A stretch of DNA of 55,188 nucleotides from an uncultured Desulfovibrio sp. (lineage in GTDB: Bacteria > Desulfobacterota > Desulfovibrionia > Desulfovibrionales > Desulfovibrionaceae), in assembly GCF_944324935.1 (NCBI RefSeq), contig NZ_CALUYG010000016.1, positions 1 through 55,188 on the forward strand, written 5' to 3'. The notes under the pieces were generated by a model. That model saw only the letters and a list, made by a program, of their open reading frames with translations. It ran no database searches and was not told the DNA's origin. A program made the translations under genes and the position numbers. Positions 26,051-34,952 of the stretch are shown in pieces (position 1 is the stretch's first letter; every line of letters starts with the position of its first letter).

Positions 26051-26173
26051 GTGGGACTCCTTGCAAGCTTGGCTGTCCTGCGGGGCGGCCCATCCGTCAG
26101 CAGGGACAACGGTTAAGGGTAGCCATTTCCCCCAACGCTGTAAACCGACGCCGCCCGGCGAACGAGGCCCTTC

Positions 26174-26956
26174 ATGCCGCAGTCCAGCTCCCCCCGCCCC
26201 GCCCCGCTCCTGCCGTTTGTCGCCCCCTGCGTCTGCGGTACGTTCCTGCGCCGCCACAAACGCTTCAGCGTGGAGATGCGCCTGGACGGCCGGGATGTCT
26301 GGGTGCACAGCAACAATTCCGGCAGCATGCTGGGGCTGACCCGTCCGGGCAGTCCCATGCTGGCCAGCCCCGCCGCCAACCCCGCCCGCAAGCTGGCCTA
26401 TACGCAGGAGGCCGTCTGGCTGGGCGATGTCCTCCCGGACGGTCGCGGCGGCGCCCTGCCCGGGCGGCGGGGATTCTGGGTCGGGGTCAATACCGCCGTG
26501 CCCAATCGTCTGCTGGAGGCCGCCTTCCATGCCGGACGGCTCCCCTTTGCCGCCGGCTACACCCATTGCCGCCGGGAGGCCGTACGCGGAAAAAGCCGGC
26601 TGGACGCCCGCTTCACCGCGCCGGACAGGCCGCCGCTCTGGGTGGAATGCAAGAACGTCACCATGACCGAAGACGATGCGGCCTGCTTCCCGGATGCGGC
26701 CACGGAGCGCGGCCGCAAGCATTTACGGGAACTCATGGACATCGTACGCTGCGGCGAACGGGCGGCCATGTTTTATCTGGTGCAGCGGGCGGACGGCCGA
26801 TGTTTCGCGCCGGCGGACTTCATCGACCCCGACTACGCGGAGCTGCTGTATGAAGCCGTGGCGGCCGGGGTGGAGATCCATCCCTTCCGGGCCCGCATCA
26901 CCGCTCAGGGCGTCGATCTGGAGGAACCGCTCCCCCTGCGGCCCCGCCGCCCCTGA
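26174..26956 (+). CDS. sfsA: SfsA family protein
   Basis: The 260-residue protein matches SfsA along its length: [74 protein letters not shown] and [14 protein letters not shown]. The family has an OB-like N-terminal domain and a nuclease-like C-terminal fold with the E-K pair seen in WVECKNV. It was named from sugar-fermentation stimulation in E. coli, and its true function is unsettled. It stands divergent from the aminotransferase gene with 123 bp between, and is followed 53 bp later by a small membrane protein. Confidence 0.92.
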   Translation: MPQSSSPRPAPLLPFVAPCVCGTFLRRHKRFSVEMRLDGRDVWVHSNNSGSMLGLTRPGSPMLASPAANPARKLAYTQEAVWLGDVLPDGRGGALPGRRGFWVGVNTAVPNRLLEAAFHAGRLPFAAGYTHCRREAVRGKSRLDARFTAPDRPPLWVECKNVTMTEDDAACFPDAATERGRKHLRELMDIVRCGERAAMFYLVQRADGRCFAPADFIDPDYAELLYEAVAAGVEIHPFRARITAQGVDLEEPLPLRPRRP

Positions 26957-27009
26957 ACCGGGAGCCCCGCCCCGGACGTTTTCACCCCAACACAGTAACG
27001 GAGACTCTC

Positions 27010-27315
27010 ATGGTGGAATTTCTGGCCCTGCTCGTGATGAGCGTCGTGGCCGTGGCGGCGCTTGCCGCGGGCATCAGCTTCTTCGCCCAGATCGAACGCC
27101 GCCCGGCACTGGGCTGGGCCGCCTTTCTGGTGGGCTGCTTTTTGCTCTTCTGGGTGCTCGGCCTCTGGGAAGGCGCGGGCATGCACGCCTGGGGCGTGCT
27201 CGGCATCGCCTTCGTGCTCCTGCTGGCGGGGGCCTACGTCCTGCTGAAGCTGGCCCGGCGCTTCTGGCGGCAGCGGCAGGAACGCCGGGCGGCCCGCGAC
27301 GGCCATCCCCGCTGA
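27010..27315 (+). CDS. Small membrane protein of unknown function
   Basis: I do not recognise this 101-residue protein. Three hydrophobic helices are visible (about residues 3-25, 34-54 and 62-81), followed by a strongly basic cytoplasmic tail (RRFWRQRQERRAARDG). A GGAG-like sequence lies just before the ATG. It may be co-transcribed with sfsA. A structured repeat and a PaaK-like gene follow. Confidence 0.7.
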   Translation: MVEFLALLVMSVVAVAALAAGISFFAQIERRPALGWAAFLVGCFLLFWVLGLWEGAGMHAWGVLGIAFVLLLAGAYVLLKLARRFWRQRQERRAARDGHPR

Positions 27316-27406
27316 GCCGTCCCGGTCGGGCGGCCCGCCCGCCGGAAGGGACGGGGAAGACGGACGCCCTCTTGCGGCAGGCGCGGGAAACGCGCACAAT
27401 GCCCGT

Positions 27407-27516
27407 GGCGGACGGCAGCGCCGCCCGGCCAAAATCAGGCGGAAAAACCGCACGTTTTCCGCGAAACGACAGGCCGTATGGTTTGGAGCGCAATGCGTTC
27501 CAAACGGAAGATGCTC
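27407..27516. repeat. Dispersed structured repeat, copy B
   Basis: This is the second copy of the element at 21161-21270. The terminal hairpin TTTGGAGCGC (27482-27491) with GCGTTCCAAA (27495-27504) is kept, although both arms changed relative to copy A: one A-T pair became G-C and another became G-T. The GCGG/CCGC and CGTTT/AAACG hairpins are kept too. It ends 18 bp before the start of the second PaaK-like gene, so it forms its leader. Confidence 0.85.
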
Positions 27517-27533
27517 TACAAGAGGTGTTCGGC

Positions 27534-28817
27534 ATGGCTTACCGTTTTCTTCCCAGCTATACCGCTGATGAACTGGCCCGCATCCAGCTTAACGGCCTGC
27601 GCTTCACCGTGGCGCAGGCCCTGCGCTCTCCCCAGTACCGGGAAAAGCTCGCCGCCTGCGGCGTCGAGCCCGGCGACATCCGCAGTCTGGATGACCTGCG
27701 CCGCCTGCCCACGGTGGATGTGGACGACCTGCGCGCGGGCTATCCCCTGCCCCTCTGCTGCGTACCGGAAGAGGAGATCGTCCGCATCCATGCCTCCAGC
27801 GGCACCACGGGCAAACGCAAGATCCTTGCCTATACGCAAAAGGATATCGAGACCTTCAGTCTCCAGATGGCCCGCTGTTACGAGCTGGCGGGGCTGACCC
27901 CGGCCGACCGCATGCAGGTGGCCGTCGGCTACGGCCTCTGGACGGCGGGCGCGGGCTTCCAGCGTGGCAGCGAGAAGCTCGGCATGCTGACCATCCCCGT
28001 GGGCCCGGGCAATCTGGACATGCACCTGCAATTGCTGCGCGATCTGGGGGCCACCTGCTTCGGAGCCACGGCGTCCATGGCCCTGCTCATGGCCGAGGAG
28101 GTGGAGCGGACGGGCATCCGCGACGAGCTGAAGCTGAAAAAGGTCATCTGCGGTTCGGAGACCCGCAGCGAAAAGATGCGCCTGGCCATCGAGAGCAAGC
28201 TGGGCCTCGAGGCCAGTTACGACATCGCGGGCATGACCGAGATGTACGGCCCCGGCACGGCCATGGACTGCGATGCTCACGAGGGCCTGCACTACTGGGC
28301 GGACCTCTTCATCATCGAGGTGGTCGATCCCGAGACGCTCCAGCCCCTCCCCGTGGGCGAGGTGGGCGAGATGGTGGTGACCAGCCTGCGCAAGGAGGCC
28401 GTGCCGCTGCTGCGCTACCGCACCCACGACCTTTCCCGCCTGCTGCCCGGAGAATGCTCCTGCGGCCTGGGCATGCCCCGCCATGACCGCATCCTCGGCC
28501 GCTCGGACGACATGATCATCTTCCGCGGGGTCAACATCTATCCGGGGCAGATCATGGACGTCATCGGCGGCTATGCCGAACTGGGCGGCGAGTATCAGGT
28601 GGAGCTGCGCCGGGACGAGCGGGCGCTCGATCACATGACGCTCACCGTGGAGCGCGCCCCGCGGGCGTCCGCCGACGGCGACGCCGCCCTGGCAGAACAT
28701 CTGGGCCGCCGCCTGCACAAGGCCATCCTGGCCCGTGTGGACGTGCGCATCTGCGATCCGGGCAGCCTGCCGCGCACCTTCAGCAAATCCAGGCGCGTGG
28801 TGGATCTGCGGCAGTAG
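27534..28817 (+). CDS. Phenylacetate-CoA ligase family protein
   Basis: The 427-residue AMP-forming ligase has complete PaaK motifs: IHASSGTTGKRKILAYT (P-loop), SYDIAGMTEMYGPG, GEVGEMVVTSL, LLRYRTHDLSRLL, CSCGLGMPRHDRILGRSDDMIIFRGVNIYPGQ and a C-terminal domain with FSKSRRVVDL. The expected reaction is acid + ATP + CoA to acyl-CoA, AMP and PPi, probably on an aromatic or indole-type acid. In anaerobes these proteins often occur with indolepyruvate or 2-oxoacid oxidoreductases, and such an operon lies about 9 kb downstream. AGAGGTG precedes the ATG. Confidence 0.93.
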   Translation: MAYRFLPSYTADELARIQLNGLRFTVAQALRSPQYREKLAACGVEPGDIRSLDDLRRLPTVDVDDLRAGYPLPLCCVPEEEIVRIHASSGTTGKRKILAYTQKDIETFSLQMARCYELAGLTPADRMQVAVGYGLWTAGAGFQRGSEKLGMLTIPVGPGNLDMHLQLLRDLGATCFGATASMALLMAEEVERTGIRDELKLKKVICGSETRSEKMRLAIESKLGLEASYDIAGMTEMYGPGTAMDCDAHEGLHYWADLFIIEVVDPETLQPLPVGEVGEMVVTSLRKEAVPLLRYRTHDLSRLLPGECSCGLGMPRHDRILGRSDDMIIFRGVNIYPGQIMDVIGGYAELGGEYQVELRRDERALDHMTLTVERAPRASADGDAALAEHLGRRLHKAILARVDVRICDPGSLPRTFSKSRRVVDLRQ

Positions 28818-28877
28818 GCCGCTCGAGCGGGCGGATGCGGCGTGTCCCGTCCGGCCCGCTTGACAGGGAGGCTTTCC

Positions 28878-29064
28878 TCACCTAGGCAGAAAAAGCATAT
28901 CGCGGGGAATTCCGTGCGAATCGGAAACAGTCGCGCTGCGGTAAGAGGGTACGGAGCTTCACGGACAGCAGCCTGTCCGAACAGCCAGTCGCGCAAGCGG
29001 TGAAGGCGAAGCGAAGGCCGGCGGCATGGGCCGTCATATTCCCTCAAGTCCGAAACCCGCTCTC
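28878..29064 (+). promoter_or_regulatory. Cobalamin (B12) riboswitch
   Basis: The leader shows the class pattern in order: GGGAATTCCGTGCGAATC, the downstream CAGTCGCGCTGCGGTAAGAG core, a peripheral arm, AGCCAGTCGC, and the B12-box-like AAGTCCGAAACCCGC at 29046-29060. It ends about 35 bp before cbiK, so B12 should repress that gene, as expected for a cobalt-chelatase. Outer limits are approximate. Confidence 0.88.
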
Positions 29065-29098
29065 CATCCACACCTTAACGCGTCATTGAGGAGGATCC

Positions 29099-30001
29099 AT
29101 GTCACACATCCAGCATTTCTCCCGTTTTTTCATCCTGCTGCTCGCCATCTGGCTCGTCGGCCTGCCCCCCGCCGCTCAGGCGGAGACAGGGCCGCGTGAG
29201 GGCCTGCTCATCGTGGCCTTCGGCACCAGCGTGCCCGAAGCCGTGCCCGCCCTGAAAGCTCTTGATAACGATCTCCGGGAGGCCTTCCCCGAGGCCGCCG
29301 TGGAGTGGGCCTACACGTCCCAGATCATCCGTAAGAAGCTGGCCGCGCGCGGCACGCCCGTGGGCGGCATCAGCGACGGTCTGGCGGCCCTTGCCCGCAA
29401 GGGGGTGAAGGTCGTCCGCGTCCAGTCCCTGCACGTCATGCCCGGGGAAGAGTTCAGCGCGCTGGAACGGGCCGTGCTGCTGGACGTCAAGGCCCATCCC
29501 GGCCGCTTCGAGGCCGTCTATCTGGGCCGGCCCCTGCTGGAATCCCGGCAGGATGCCCGCGAAGTCGCGGCGGCCGTCCTGCAAAGCTGCCCCGGGCGCG
29601 CCGCCGGGGAGGGGCTCGTGCTCATGGGCCACGGACAGGCGCACGGCCGGGCCGACCTTGTCTTTGAAGGCATACGCCGGGCCTTTGTCGAGGCGGACGG
29701 CCTGACGTTCATGGCCACGGTGGAGGGCTCGCGCACCTTCGATGACCTTGCGCGGGAGCTTGCCGCCCGCAAGCTGAAGACCCTCTGGCTGCAACCCTTC
29801 ATGGTCGTGGCCGGCGACCACGCCCGCAACGACCTTGCCGGCGAGGACGCGGACAGCTGGGCCTCCCGGCTGCGCAAGCAGGGCTTCCAGGTGAAGACCA
29901 ACCTGCTGGGCCTTGGCGAGATCGCCGGCGTCCGGGCCGTGTTCATCCGGCATGCCCGCGAAACGAAGGACGACCTCACGCGGGAACCGGTCAAGCCGTA
30001 A
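29099..30001 (+). CDS. cbiK: Sirohydrochlorin cobaltochelatase CbiK, exported form
   Basis: The 300-residue class II chelatase inserts cobalt into sirohydrochlorin in anaerobic B12 synthesis. The chelatase core begins at EGLLIVAFGTS. His178 in LMGHGQAHG and His241 in QPFMVVAGDHARND fit the two catalytic histidines of CbiK. A clear signal peptide (hydrophobic core ILLLAIWLVGLPPAAQA, cleavage after about residue 28) directs it to the periplasm, as reported for the periplasmic CbiK of Desulfovibrio vulgaris. That form may deliver metal or handle heme-like tetrapyrroles rather than serve cytoplasmic B12 synthesis. GAGGAGG precedes the ATG, and the gene is under a B12 riboswitch. Confidence 0.94.
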   Translation: MSHIQHFSRFFILLLAIWLVGLPPAAQAETGPREGLLIVAFGTSVPEAVPALKALDNDLREAFPEAAVEWAYTSQIIRKKLAARGTPVGGISDGLAALARKGVKVVRVQSLHVMPGEEFSALERAVLLDVKAHPGRFEAVYLGRPLLESRQDAREVAAAVLQSCPGRAAGEGLVLMGHGQAHGRADLVFEGIRRAFVEADGLTFMATVEGSRTFDDLARELAARKLKTLWLQPFMVVAGDHARNDLAGEDADSWASRLRKQGFQVKTNLLGLGEIAGVRAVFIRHARETKDDLTREPVKP

Positions 30002-30090
30002 CGGCATATCCGGCGCACACATCATGGACGGACGGTCTCCGCCTGCCCCGGCGAGGCCGTCCGTTCAGCATTGGAAGCGGGGAAATACGT

Positions 30091-30158
30091 CTGGACAGGG
30101 GCGGGAAGCCGATGCTAAGGACATCCTTTGTCTGTCCAGAAAAAAATCCCGTTTTTTC
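30091..30158 (+). promoter_or_regulatory. Inverted repeats upstream of the phosphoramidate cluster
   Basis: CTGGACAG (30091-30098) can pair with CTGTCCAG (30132-30139). It is followed by an A-run/T-run hairpin (30140-30146 with 30152-30157). The structure lies between cbiK and the amidotransferase gene. It could be a terminator for cbiK or a leader element for the cluster. I recognise no known riboswitch here. Confidence 0.35.
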
Positions 30159-30186
30159 GCTGTCCGGCAGCACTCATGGGGAACGT

Positions 30187-30849
30187 ATGCCACACACCCG
30201 CCGTATAGGCGTGACCATGCGCGTCGTTCGCTCCGACCACGGCGAGACGCGTGATGCGCTGGCCCGTGACTGGCCTGTCCTGTTTGAAAGGCTCGGACGT
30301 CTGGGAGGCTATGCGCCGGACTGGCTCATGCTGCCCAATACGGGGGAGGCCTGCGTGGCCTTTGCCCGGCGGCAGGGCGTCCGGGGGCTGCTCCTGACCG
30401 GCGGCGACGACCTCGGCGCCACGCCGGACAGGGATGCCACGGAAACGGCCCTGCTCCGCTGGGCCGAACAGGAAGGCCTGCCGGTACTGGGCGTCTGTCG
30501 CGGGGCCCAGCTGCTGGCCTGCCGGGCCGGAGCGGAGCTCGTCCCCCTCGCGCGGGAGCGGCATGTGGCCGCGCGCCATGCCGTCGTCTGGCAGGCGGCG
30601 GATGTGCGCGCCGGCGGCCTGCCCCGTGAAGGCGGAGGGGAGGTCAATTCCTATCATGCCTGGGGACTGGAGGCCGCCCGCCTGCCCGCCTGCCTGATCC
30701 CGCAGGCCATCTGTCCCGAGGACGGCAGCGTGGAAGCATTCGCCCATGCCGTCCTGCCGTGGCGGGGCATCCTCTGGCACCCGGAACGCGAGGCGGCTCC
30801 CGCGCCCCGTGATCTGCCCCTCATGCAGGGGCTGTTCACCCTCAACTGA
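30187..30849 (+). CDS. Class I glutamine amidotransferase, gamma-glutamyl-CDP-amidate hydrolase candidate
   Basis: The 220-residue protein has a single class I amidotransferase domain of the peptidase C26 type. The nucleophile is Cys104 in LGVCRGAQLL and the triad is completed by His198 and Glu200 in LWHPE. LLTGGDDL near residue 70 forms the usual loop. There is no synthase partner domain, so it acts as a hydrolase. In C. jejuni the homologous position is held by Cj1417, which cleaves CDP-L-glutamine to cytidine diphosphoramidate and glutamate. The next gene starts 5 bp after its stop. The ATG at 30187 has only a weak GGGGAA upstream. The assignment to the phosphoramidate pathway rests on the whole cluster. 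Confidence 0.82.
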   Translation: MPHTRRIGVTMRVVRSDHGETRDALARDWPVLFERLGRLGGYAPDWLMLPNTGEACVAFARRQGVRGLLLTGGDDLGATPDRDATETALLRWAEQEGLPVLGVCRGAQLLACRAGAELVPLARERHVAARHAVVWQAADVRAGGLPREGGGEVNSYHAWGLEAARLPACLIPQAICPEDGSVEAFAHAVLPWRGILWHPEREAAPAPRDLPLMQGLFTLN

Positions 30850-30854
30850 GGCCT

Positions 30855-33275
30855 TTGTCCACCATGACGGCATCTTCCACCGGTTCACACCCGACCCCCG
30901 ACACCAAGGCGGAGACCCTGGCCCTGCTGCATGCCCACGCCTTCCCGGTGCCTCCCCTGCTCTATTTTACCCGCGCCCGCTGGACGGCCGAACCGGAGGC
31001 CGTCCTTGCCGAGATCGCGACGCGTTTTCCCGCCGTCTCGCTGGCCGTGCGGTCGTCCGCCCGCGGGGAGGACAGCGGCACGGCGTCCCTGGCGGGCGCT
31101 TTCGACAGCGTGCTGCATGTGCCCTCGCAGGATGTCGCGGCCCTGCGGGGCGCCATCATGAAGGTGGTCTCCCGCTACAGTCATGACGCGGATCAGGTGC
31201 TCGTCCAGCCCATGATCCCCCATGTGGCCATGAGCGGCGTGGTCATGACCCGCACGCTGGATGACGGTTCCCCCTACTATGTCATCAACTATGACGATAT
31301 CTCAGGACGTACGGACACCATCACCAGCGGCAGCGGCATCAGCAAGACGGTCTACATCTACCGGGGGGTAAGGGCGGAATATTTTGATTCGCCCCGTCTG
31401 CGCGCCGTGCTGGATCTGGTGCGGCGGCTGGAAGCCTTCTTTGCCGGCCTGCCGCTGGATGTGGAGTTCGTGGTGGACACGGGGGCCGTGGTGCACCTGC
31501 TGCAGGCCCGCCCCATCGCCGCCGCACGGCACTGGCGCGCCCAGGTGGCGGAGGCCGTTTCCCGTCACATCCGCCATGTGGAGACCTATGCCCGCGACAT
31601 CATGGCCCCGCGCCCGGGGCTGGCGGGCAGGCGGAGCATGCTCGGCGTCATGCCGGACTGGAACCCGGCGGAGATCATCGGTATCACGCCGCGCCCGCTG
31701 GCCATGAGCCTGTACCGGGACATCATCACCCGGCAGGTCTGGCGTCTGGCACGCCGGCAGATGGGTTACCGGGCCCTGCCGCCGGTGGAACTCATGCTTT
31801 CCCTGGCCGGCCGCCCGTACATCGACGTGCGCGCCAGCTTCAACTCCTTTTTGCCCGACGGCATCCCCGATCCGCTGGCCGAGCGTCTGGTGGACGCCTG
31901 GCTGGACCGCCTCGACGCGCACCCCGAATTGCACGACAAGGTCGAATTCGCCATCGTGCCCACGGTGCTGGACTTCGATTTTGACGCCACCTTCCGGGAG
32001 CGCTACCCGGAAACGCTCTCCACCACGGAACACCTGACCTTCAAGGCCGCCCTGCGCCGCCTGACCAGCCGGGCCCTGCGCCCGGCCGGGCAGACGCCCG
32101 CGCCCGGCAGTCTGGAAAAAGCCTTTCAGGATGCCCGCGAGCTGGAGCGGCGGCAACACTCCCTCGCGCTTTCCGCCCTGCCGGCGGGGACGCCGTTCTC
32201 GCTGGCGGCCTCGCTTACCTCCCTGCTGGAGGAATGCCGGGAATGGGGCACGCTGCCCTTTTCCATCGCCGCCCGCCATGCCTTCATGGCGGAAAGCCTG
32301 CTGCGCTCCGCCGTGCGCCGCGAGGCCCTGAGCGAAGAGCGCCTGGCCGCCTTCAAGCGTACCATCCGCACGGTCTCCGGCGAGCTCTCACACGACTTTG
32401 CCGAGGCCGTGCGCCATCCCGAGCGGCGTCCCGCCTTCATGGAACGGTACGGACATCTCCGCCCCGGCACCTACGACTTGCTGGTCCCCTGCTATGCCCG
32501 GCGCGATCTCTTCGCCGACGCCACCCTGTCCCCCGAACCGCCGCCGCCCGCGGCCTTTGCCCTGACGCCCGCCGAGCATGAGGCCCTGAGCCGACTGCTG
32601 GACGAGACCGGGCTGGACTGCACGCCGCCTCATCTGCTGGACTATGCCCGGCGGGCCATTGCCGGCCGCGAATGGATCAAGTTCATCTTCACCCGCCATG
32701 TCTGCGCCGTGCTGGAGACCATCGCCGCCTGGGGCGAACGGCTGGAGCTCGACCGCGAGGCCTGCGCCATGCTGCCGCTGGACGTCATTGCCGGCAGCCT
32801 GCACGCCCCCCTCCCCGATGAGGCCCGCCCCTATTATCTTTCCGTCATTGCGGAACAGCGCCGCCAGCATGAGCTGGCCCGTTCGCTGCGGCTCGCGCCC
32901 CTCATCCGGTCGGAACGGGACGTCTATGTGGCGACCCAGCAGCGCAGCGAACCCAACTTCATCACCCACCGCCGCGTGGAGGCCCCGGTGGCGGTGCTGG
33001 ACGGCGGCGAGGCCCGCGCCGGGGAACTGCGGGGGCACATCGTCTGTATCGAAAGCGCGGATCCCGGCTATGACTGGCTGTTCACCCGCGACATCGCGGG
33101 CCTTGTCACCTGTTACGGCGGGGCCAATTCCCACATGGCCATCCGCTGTGCGGAATACGGCCTGCCCGCCGCCATCGGCTGCGGCGGCATCCTCTACGAA
33201 CGTGCCGGCAAGGCCGGCCTGCTGTTGCTGGACTGCGCCGGAAAACGTATAACTCCCCTGCATGCCGAGGTATGA
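30855..33275 (+). CDS. PEP-synthase-like kinase, L-glutamine kinase candidate (Cj1418-like)
   Basis: The 806-residue protein has the architecture of PEP synthase and PPDK. An N-terminal ATP-grasp domain carries LAVRSSARGEDSGTASLAGAF near residue 65 and VLVQPMI. The middle region is long and variable. The C-terminal swivelling domain has the phosphohistidine His760 in GGANSHMAIRCAEYGLPAAIG. The PEP/pyruvate-binding barrel of true PEP synthase is absent. In C. jejuni the similar protein Cj1418 phosphorylates the amide nitrogen of glutamine, giving AMP and phosphate. I start at a TTG 5 bp after the previous stop; an ATG three codons later (30864) is also possible. The stop abuts the next ATG, so translation is coupled. 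Confidence 0.85.
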   Translation: MSTMTASSTGSHPTPDTKAETLALLHAHAFPVPPLLYFTRARWTAEPEAVLAEIATRFPAVSLAVRSSARGEDSGTASLAGAFDSVLHVPSQDVAALRGAIMKVVSRYSHDADQVLVQPMIPHVAMSGVVMTRTLDDGSPYYVINYDDISGRTDTITSGSGISKTVYIYRGVRAEYFDSPRLRAVLDLVRRLEAFFAGLPLDVEFVVDTGAVVHLLQARPIAAARHWRAQVAEAVSRHIRHVETYARDIMAPRPGLAGRRSMLGVMPDWNPAEIIGITPRPLAMSLYRDIITRQVWRLARRQMGYRALPPVELMLSLAGRPYIDVRASFNSFLPDGIPDPLAERLVDAWLDRLDAHPELHDKVEFAIVPTVLDFDFDATFRERYPETLSTTEHLTFKAALRRLTSRALRPAGQTPAPGSLEKAFQDARELERRQHSLALSALPAGTPFSLAASLTSLLEECREWGTLPFSIAARHAFMAESLLRSAVRREALSEERLAAFKRTIRTVSGELSHDFAEAVRHPERRPAFMERYGHLRPGTYDLLVPCYARRDLFADATLSPEPPPPAAFALTPAEHEALSRLLDETGLDCTPPHLLDYARRAIAGREWIKFIFTRHVCAVLETIAAWGERLELDREACAMLPLDVIAGSLHAPLPDEARPYYLSVIAEQRRQHELARSLRLAPLIRSERDVYVATQQRSEPNFITHRRVEAPVAVLDGGEARAGELRGHIVCIESADPGYDWLFTRDIAGLVTCYGGANSHMAIRCAEYGLPAAIGCGGILYERAGKAGLLLLDCAGKRITPLHAEV

Positions 33276-34064
33276 ATGCAAGCGCTGATCCTTGCCGCCG
33301 GGCGTGGTTCCCGGCTGCGTGAACTGACTGACGACAGGCCCAAATGTCTTGTCTCCCTTGCGGGCAGGCCGCTGCTGCGCTGGCAGTATGACGCCCTGCA
33401 CGCCGCCGGCGCGCGCCAGATCATGGTGGTGCGCGGCTATCTGGCGGAGCGCCTCGTGCCCGAGGCCGCCGGCTTGCCGTCCGGGGCCTTTGCCACGGTG
33501 GACAATCCGCGCTGGGCGCAATGCAACATGCTGGCTTCCCTGCTGTGCGCCGGTCCGTGGCTGGAGACGATCTTTGCCGGCGGCGAGACGGAAGTGGTCA
33601 TCAGCTATGCGGATATCGTCTATCCGGCGGACCATGTGCGCGCCCTGTGCGCCGGCGGCGGCGACAGCCCCGTGGCCATCACCTACGATACGCAGTGGGA
33701 ATCCCTCTGGCGCGTCCGGTTCGCCGATCCGCTGTCGGACGCCGAAAGCTTCGCCTGCCGGGACGGTCTGCTGTGCGACATCGGCCGCAAGCCCTGCGGG
33801 CTGGACGACATCCACGGACAGTACATGGGCCTGTTGCGGCTGACGCCGCAGGGCTGGCGGACCGTTGCCGACGTCTGCCGGGAGCTTGGCGACGCGGTGG
33901 ACCGTACCGATATGACGAACTTCCTCCGCCTGCTCCTGGCGCGCCACGTCCCGGTGGCGGCCGTGCCCGTCCGGGGGCGCTGGTGCGAGGTGGACGATCA
34001 GGACGATCTGCGCGCCTATGAGAGCCGTCTTGAGCAGGGCGGCTGGGAGCATGACTGGCGCTGA
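33276..34064 (+). CDS. Nucleotidyltransferase, CTP:phosphoglutamine cytidylyltransferase candidate (Cj1416-like)
   Basis: The 262-residue protein has the sugar-nucleotidyltransferase fold. The N-terminal signature is ILAAGRGSRLRELTDDRPKCLVSLAGRPLLRW; a metal-binding Asp is in ISYADIVYPADH and another near the end in RWCEVDDQDDL. The -WCEVDxxxDL- ending is typical of CTP-dependent choline-phosphate-type cytidylyltransferases. In C. jejuni Cj1416 couples CTP to glutamine phosphate to make CDP-L-glutamine. Its ATG follows the kinase stop with no gap. On its own it would be annotated as a generic NTP transferase; the cluster makes the specific reading likely. Confidence 0.83.
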   Translation: MQALILAAGRGSRLRELTDDRPKCLVSLAGRPLLRWQYDALHAAGARQIMVVRGYLAERLVPEAAGLPSGAFATVDNPRWAQCNMLASLLCAGPWLETIFAGGETEVVISYADIVYPADHVRALCAGGGDSPVAITYDTQWESLWRVRFADPLSDAESFACRDGLLCDIGRKPCGLDDIHGQYMGLLRLTPQGWRTVADVCRELGDAVDRTDMTNFLRLLLARHVPVAAVPVRGRWCEVDDQDDLRAYESRLEQGGWEHDWR

Positions 34065-34126
34065 GGAGGCGCAGCCTTTCGCATGCGCGCACAGCTTTCT
34101 CAAAGATGGAGCAGGAGGTATCCCGC

Positions 34127-34888
34127 ATGAAACATGGTGATTTTACGGCTCTGGCGGAAAAATACGCCGACTACCGTCCCGGCTATGCGCCCCTGATCGC
34201 CGAGGTCTTCGTCCGCCTGAGCGGACAGGCACAGCCCCGCTGCGTGGATGCCGGCGCGGGTACGGGCATCTGGTCCCGCCAGCTGGCGGCGGCCGGAGCA
34301 CGCGTGGACGCGGTGGAACCCAACGACGCCATGCGCGCGGCCGGACAGCGGCAGAACGGCGCCTGCGCCATCGTCTGGCATGCCGGATCGGCCGAGGACA
34401 GCGGACTGGAAAGCGGAGCATTCGATCTGGCCTGCATGGCCTCCTCCTTCCACTGGCCGGATTTTGACGCCGCCGTGCGGGAGTTCCACCGCCTGCTCAA
34501 GCCGGGCGGCTACTTCATGGCCCTCTGGAATACCCGCTACTATGAATCCAATCCGCTGCTGGTGGAGATCGAAGCGCATCTGCACAGCCTGGCCCCGGAC
34601 ATGCGGCGGGTCTCTTCCGGCCGTTCGGCCTTCTGCAACCAGCTGACGGAACGCCTTGCCGCCCGCCAGGAATTCGACGAAGTCATCTACCTTGAAGGAC
34701 GCCACATCGAGCACCAGAGCCCGCAACGCTACCTGGGCCTGTGGGAGTCCGTCAATGACGTGCGCGTGCAGCTTGGCGAAGAACGGTTCGCCGCCTTTCT
34801 TGCCTATGTCCGGGACAGGACGGCGGATCTGCGGGATATCGAAGCCGAATACCTGACGCGGGCCTGGATCGCCCGCCGGGCGAAGTAA
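34127..34888 (+). CDS. SAM-dependent methyltransferase, phosphoramidate cluster (first copy)
   Basis: The 253-residue class I methyltransferase has motif I VDAGAGTGIWSRQL, the acidic VDAVEPNDAMRAAG (SAM ribose) and HRLLKPGGYFMALWN. It closely resembles the next gene, sharing VDAVEPNDAMRA, HRLLKPG and the ending TRAWIARRA, so the two arose by duplication. In the C. jejuni cluster Cj1419 and Cj1420 occupy this place and are thought to supply the O-methyl group of methyl phosphoramidate. The exact substrate is unproven. I start at the ATG at 34127 because AGGAGG lies ten bases before it. Confidence 0.85.
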   Translation: MKHGDFTALAEKYADYRPGYAPLIAEVFVRLSGQAQPRCVDAGAGTGIWSRQLAAAGARVDAVEPNDAMRAAGQRQNGACAIVWHAGSAEDSGLESGAFDLACMASSFHWPDFDAAVREFHRLLKPGGYFMALWNTRYYESNPLLVEIEAHLHSLAPDMRRVSSGRSAFCNQLTERLAARQEFDEVIYLEGRHIEHQSPQRYLGLWESVNDVRVQLGEERFAAFLAYVRDRTADLRDIEAEYLTRAWIARRAK

Positions 34889-34952
34889 ACGGCACGACTA
34901 CCGGGGTATGCGCTCTGACGACGCCGAAGCGCCCCCTGCCATCGGAGAATCC

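Noticed and set aside
30855..33275. Reading the 806-residue kinase as gluconeogenic PEP synthase
   Set aside because: The C-terminal PEP/pyruvate-binding barrel is absent, because the chain ends shortly after the phosphohistidine domain, and the neighbours do not fit central metabolism.
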